Assembly: GCF_963666675.1 (NCBI RefSeq)
Contig: NZ_OY762929.1
Span: forward strand, 1,612,001 to 1,676,000
Origin: an uncultured Desulfobacter sp.
GTDB taxonomy: Bacteria; Desulfobacterota; Desulfobacteria; Desulfobacterales; Desulfobacteraceae
DNA length: 64,000 nt
Direction: 5' to 3'
Shown here: positions 62,641-64,000 of the stretch, piece by piece
Layout of the letters: each line of letters starts with the position of its first letter
Numbering within the stretch: position 1 is the first letter of the stretch
Made by a program: the position numbers and the translations under genes
Notes under the pieces: model-generated
Databases searched by the model: none
What the model saw: only the letters and a program-made list of their open reading frames with translations
Told to the model about the DNA's origin: nothing

Positions 62641-64000
62641 TCATGATATTTGCCATTCTTTGCCAGCATTACTTGATCACTTTTAGATGCCCCCGTCGTT
62701 TCGGTGAAGGTTTTGGTAGCTTTGTAGCCGGAACCTCACCATGTTGATAAAGAGCCCGGTGATTACGTTCGTATTCGCAGGCTTCATGAAAATTCCAATA
62801 CTCATCAAAATCGTTACTACTCCGCAAGGCACGCAGACGCAACACTGCTTCAGCACTGGACAACCGCCATTTGGCACCAGTTATATCCATTCGGTCCTTT
62901 ACAAGATGACGACATGCGCCCTCAATAACTCCTGTGGCAATAGGGAGGCCAAGGTCAAGATAATGATGGTATTCAAGGTACGGTGCTTTATTTTTCAAAT
63001 ACGTTGCGCAGGCTTCTACAGGTTTACGTTGTTTGTCTGTAAATTTTTTTAATGTAGCACTTCTACGCATCCCCCCTGCCATCAATCCGGCCTTGCCATC
63101 GAGTACTTTAGCCAAGCGGTACTGGACCCATTTTTCAAGCTCCGGGCCGGATTTGGGATGAAATGCCCTGCCAGCTTTCCAGAGGTATTCAATAACATGA
63201 ATAATATCAACAATGATCGTAAGGGCCACATTTTGTCTTTTGGCCATACGTTTCAGGATTCGTAGTTGTTGATTTTCGCCGTCCACTAAGGCAACCCAAT
63301 GTTTTTCGTGGTTGGGATCACGGTGGGAGGCCTCAGAAAAGGCCGATGCAATGACCTGCTCGGCTGATTTTTCAAGGCTTGCCCATACACGCTTTTGTTC
63401 CGGGTGAGGGCTTGTTTTTGTATTCGACTTGTCATTCCCCGGAAGCAAGTCTTGGGGCGTACGTTTAAACGTATCTATAGTATATACAGCGGCAACGGTT
63501 GCCATTCGCTTGGCATTTTTCTTTTCCCCTTTGGATAGCCGGCTTTCCATCTGAGGCTTTCGTTTCCGGGCAGCTTTCCGGGTTTGTTCCCGCAGGTCCT
63601 GCTCATGCATTACCACGCCCTTACCATCGGTGGTGATTACCAGTATTGGACCAGTAACTGTCTCATCCGCCGGGCTGCATTGCCGTATTTCATAAAATGC
63701 GTCAAAATCCCGAGCTGCTCGCTGTGTTAACTCTTCTACCTGACGTTTGGGAATATCGGCTCCAGTGGTTTTCTTGATCGTTTCGACAGTCTCGTCAAAA
63801 GAACTCTTTGAAGCGTTTTCAGCCACACGGCGACGAAGTTCGAGGGAATAAAGTTCTGGGGGAAGATTCAATCGGGCATCCAACGGGTGCAAACTTGCCA
63901 CGCCCTTGTTTCCATATCCGGCACGACTTTCCGATACCGTTCCAAATACGGTTTCGATTTTTCGATCCTGTGGCCTCACTTTCGGTCGAACAATGCCATC
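62600..64000 (-). mobile_element. second copy of the ISKra4-type insertion sequence (cut by window end)
   Basis: Starts with the same GGGTGCGGCTCTTTT end and matches the copy at 33804 base for base where compared by eye, in the same orientation, at an offset of 28796. Only its first 1401 bp are in the window; the other end, DruA-like gene and target duplication lie outside. Confidence 0.9.
62669..64000 (-). CDS. ISKra4 family transposase (partial, N-terminus outside window)
   Basis: The C-terminal 443 residues or so, reading the same as residues of the transposase at 33873-35444, including the D205, D320 and E440 contexts. Apparently intact; the start lies beyond the window edge. Confidence 0.88.
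   Translation of the reverse strand, partial: DGIVRPKVRPQDRKIETVFGTVSESRAGYGNKGVASLHPLDARLNLPPELYSLELRRRVAENASKSSFDETVETIKKTTGADIPKRQVEELTQRAARDFDAFYEIRQCSPADETVTGPILVITTDGKGVVMHEQDLREQTRKAARKRKPQMESRLSKGEKKNAKRMATVAAVYTIDTFKRTPQDLLPGNDKSNTKTSPHPEQKRVWASLEKSAEQVIASAFSEASHRDPNHEKHWVALVDGENQQLRILKRMAKRQNVALTIIVDIIHVIEYLWKAGRAFHPKSGPELEKWVQYRLAKVLDGKAGLMAGGMRRSATLKKFTDKQRKPVEACATYLKNKAPYLEYHHYLDLGLPIATGVIEGACRHLVKDRMDITGAKWRLSSAEAVLRLRALRSSNDFDEYWNFHEACEYERNHRALYQHGEVPATKLPKPSPKRRGHLKVIK

Noticed and set aside
1..64000. CRISPR arrays, rRNA or complete tRNA genes
   Set aside because: No regularly spaced repeats, no rRNA segments, and the only tRNA-like sequence is the tmRNA 3' fragment at 4261.

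Overview
The window reads as chromosome of a sulfate-reducing deltaproteobacterium, most likely a member of the Desulfobacteraceae (Desulfobacterota). Supporting signs are a SelD whose own active site is read through an in-frame UGA, a class II DAHP synthase, ATP synthase Fo genes (atpZ-atpI-atpB-atpE) kept apart from F1, the abundance of two-component kinases, and a phenylacetate-CoA ligase/ACT pair. This assignment is an inference from gene content; there is no rRNA in the window.

Left end (1-4292) is AT-rich accessory DNA: a YcxB-like membrane protein, a divergent class III nucleotide-cyclase-like protein, a lipoprotein and a BrnT/BrnA toxin-antitoxin pair. It ends exactly at a 32-bp copy of the 3' end of tmRNA (ssrA) followed by a terminator, the usual signature of the far end of an integrative element inserted in ssrA.

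4391-20722 is a large signalling block. On the minus strand, from 19446 down to 6843: PocR-sensor hybrid kinase, cheW, a chemoreceptor, cheA, cheD, an HDOD gene, cheY, cheX, cheB, a PAS-DHp half-kinase, a response regulator and cheR, with a further hybrid kinase at 4391-6685. A second half-kinase (REC-DHp) lies divergently at 20012. The CheA carries an MshEN-like insert, which could couple chemotaxis to cyclic-di-GMP; a PTS EIIC-EAL fusion (22799-24979) and a PilZ protein (32115) are other candidate c-di-GMP parts.

25530-31831 is housekeeping: DAHP synthase, nitrilase, rfaE2, yfiH and selD in one overlapping operon, then the Fo genes. 32115-33831 holds PilZ, a small protein and a zinc-ribbon ParA. 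A complete 2712-bp ISKra4-type insertion sequence (33804-36515, 9-bp target duplication) sits on the last codons of parA and carries a DruA-like (DUF4338) gene ahead of its transposase. A second, apparently identical copy starts at 62600, interrupts a large GTPase gene and runs off the window.

36634-60804 contains a frameshifted histidine kinase that has also lost its catalytic histidine, paaK with an ACT protein, an enoyl-CoA hydratase, an AmiC-type amidase, mutS, lapA, divergent hutI/hutH around a HutC-like palindrome, a metal-permease pair with an unannotated 52-aa cysteine-rich protein beside it, murJ, uspA, an ArsR-methyltransferase fusion, a mannose-1-phosphate guanylyltransferase and yqgE. 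Two copies of a roughly 130-bp palindromic intergenic repeat lie at 40628 and 55617.
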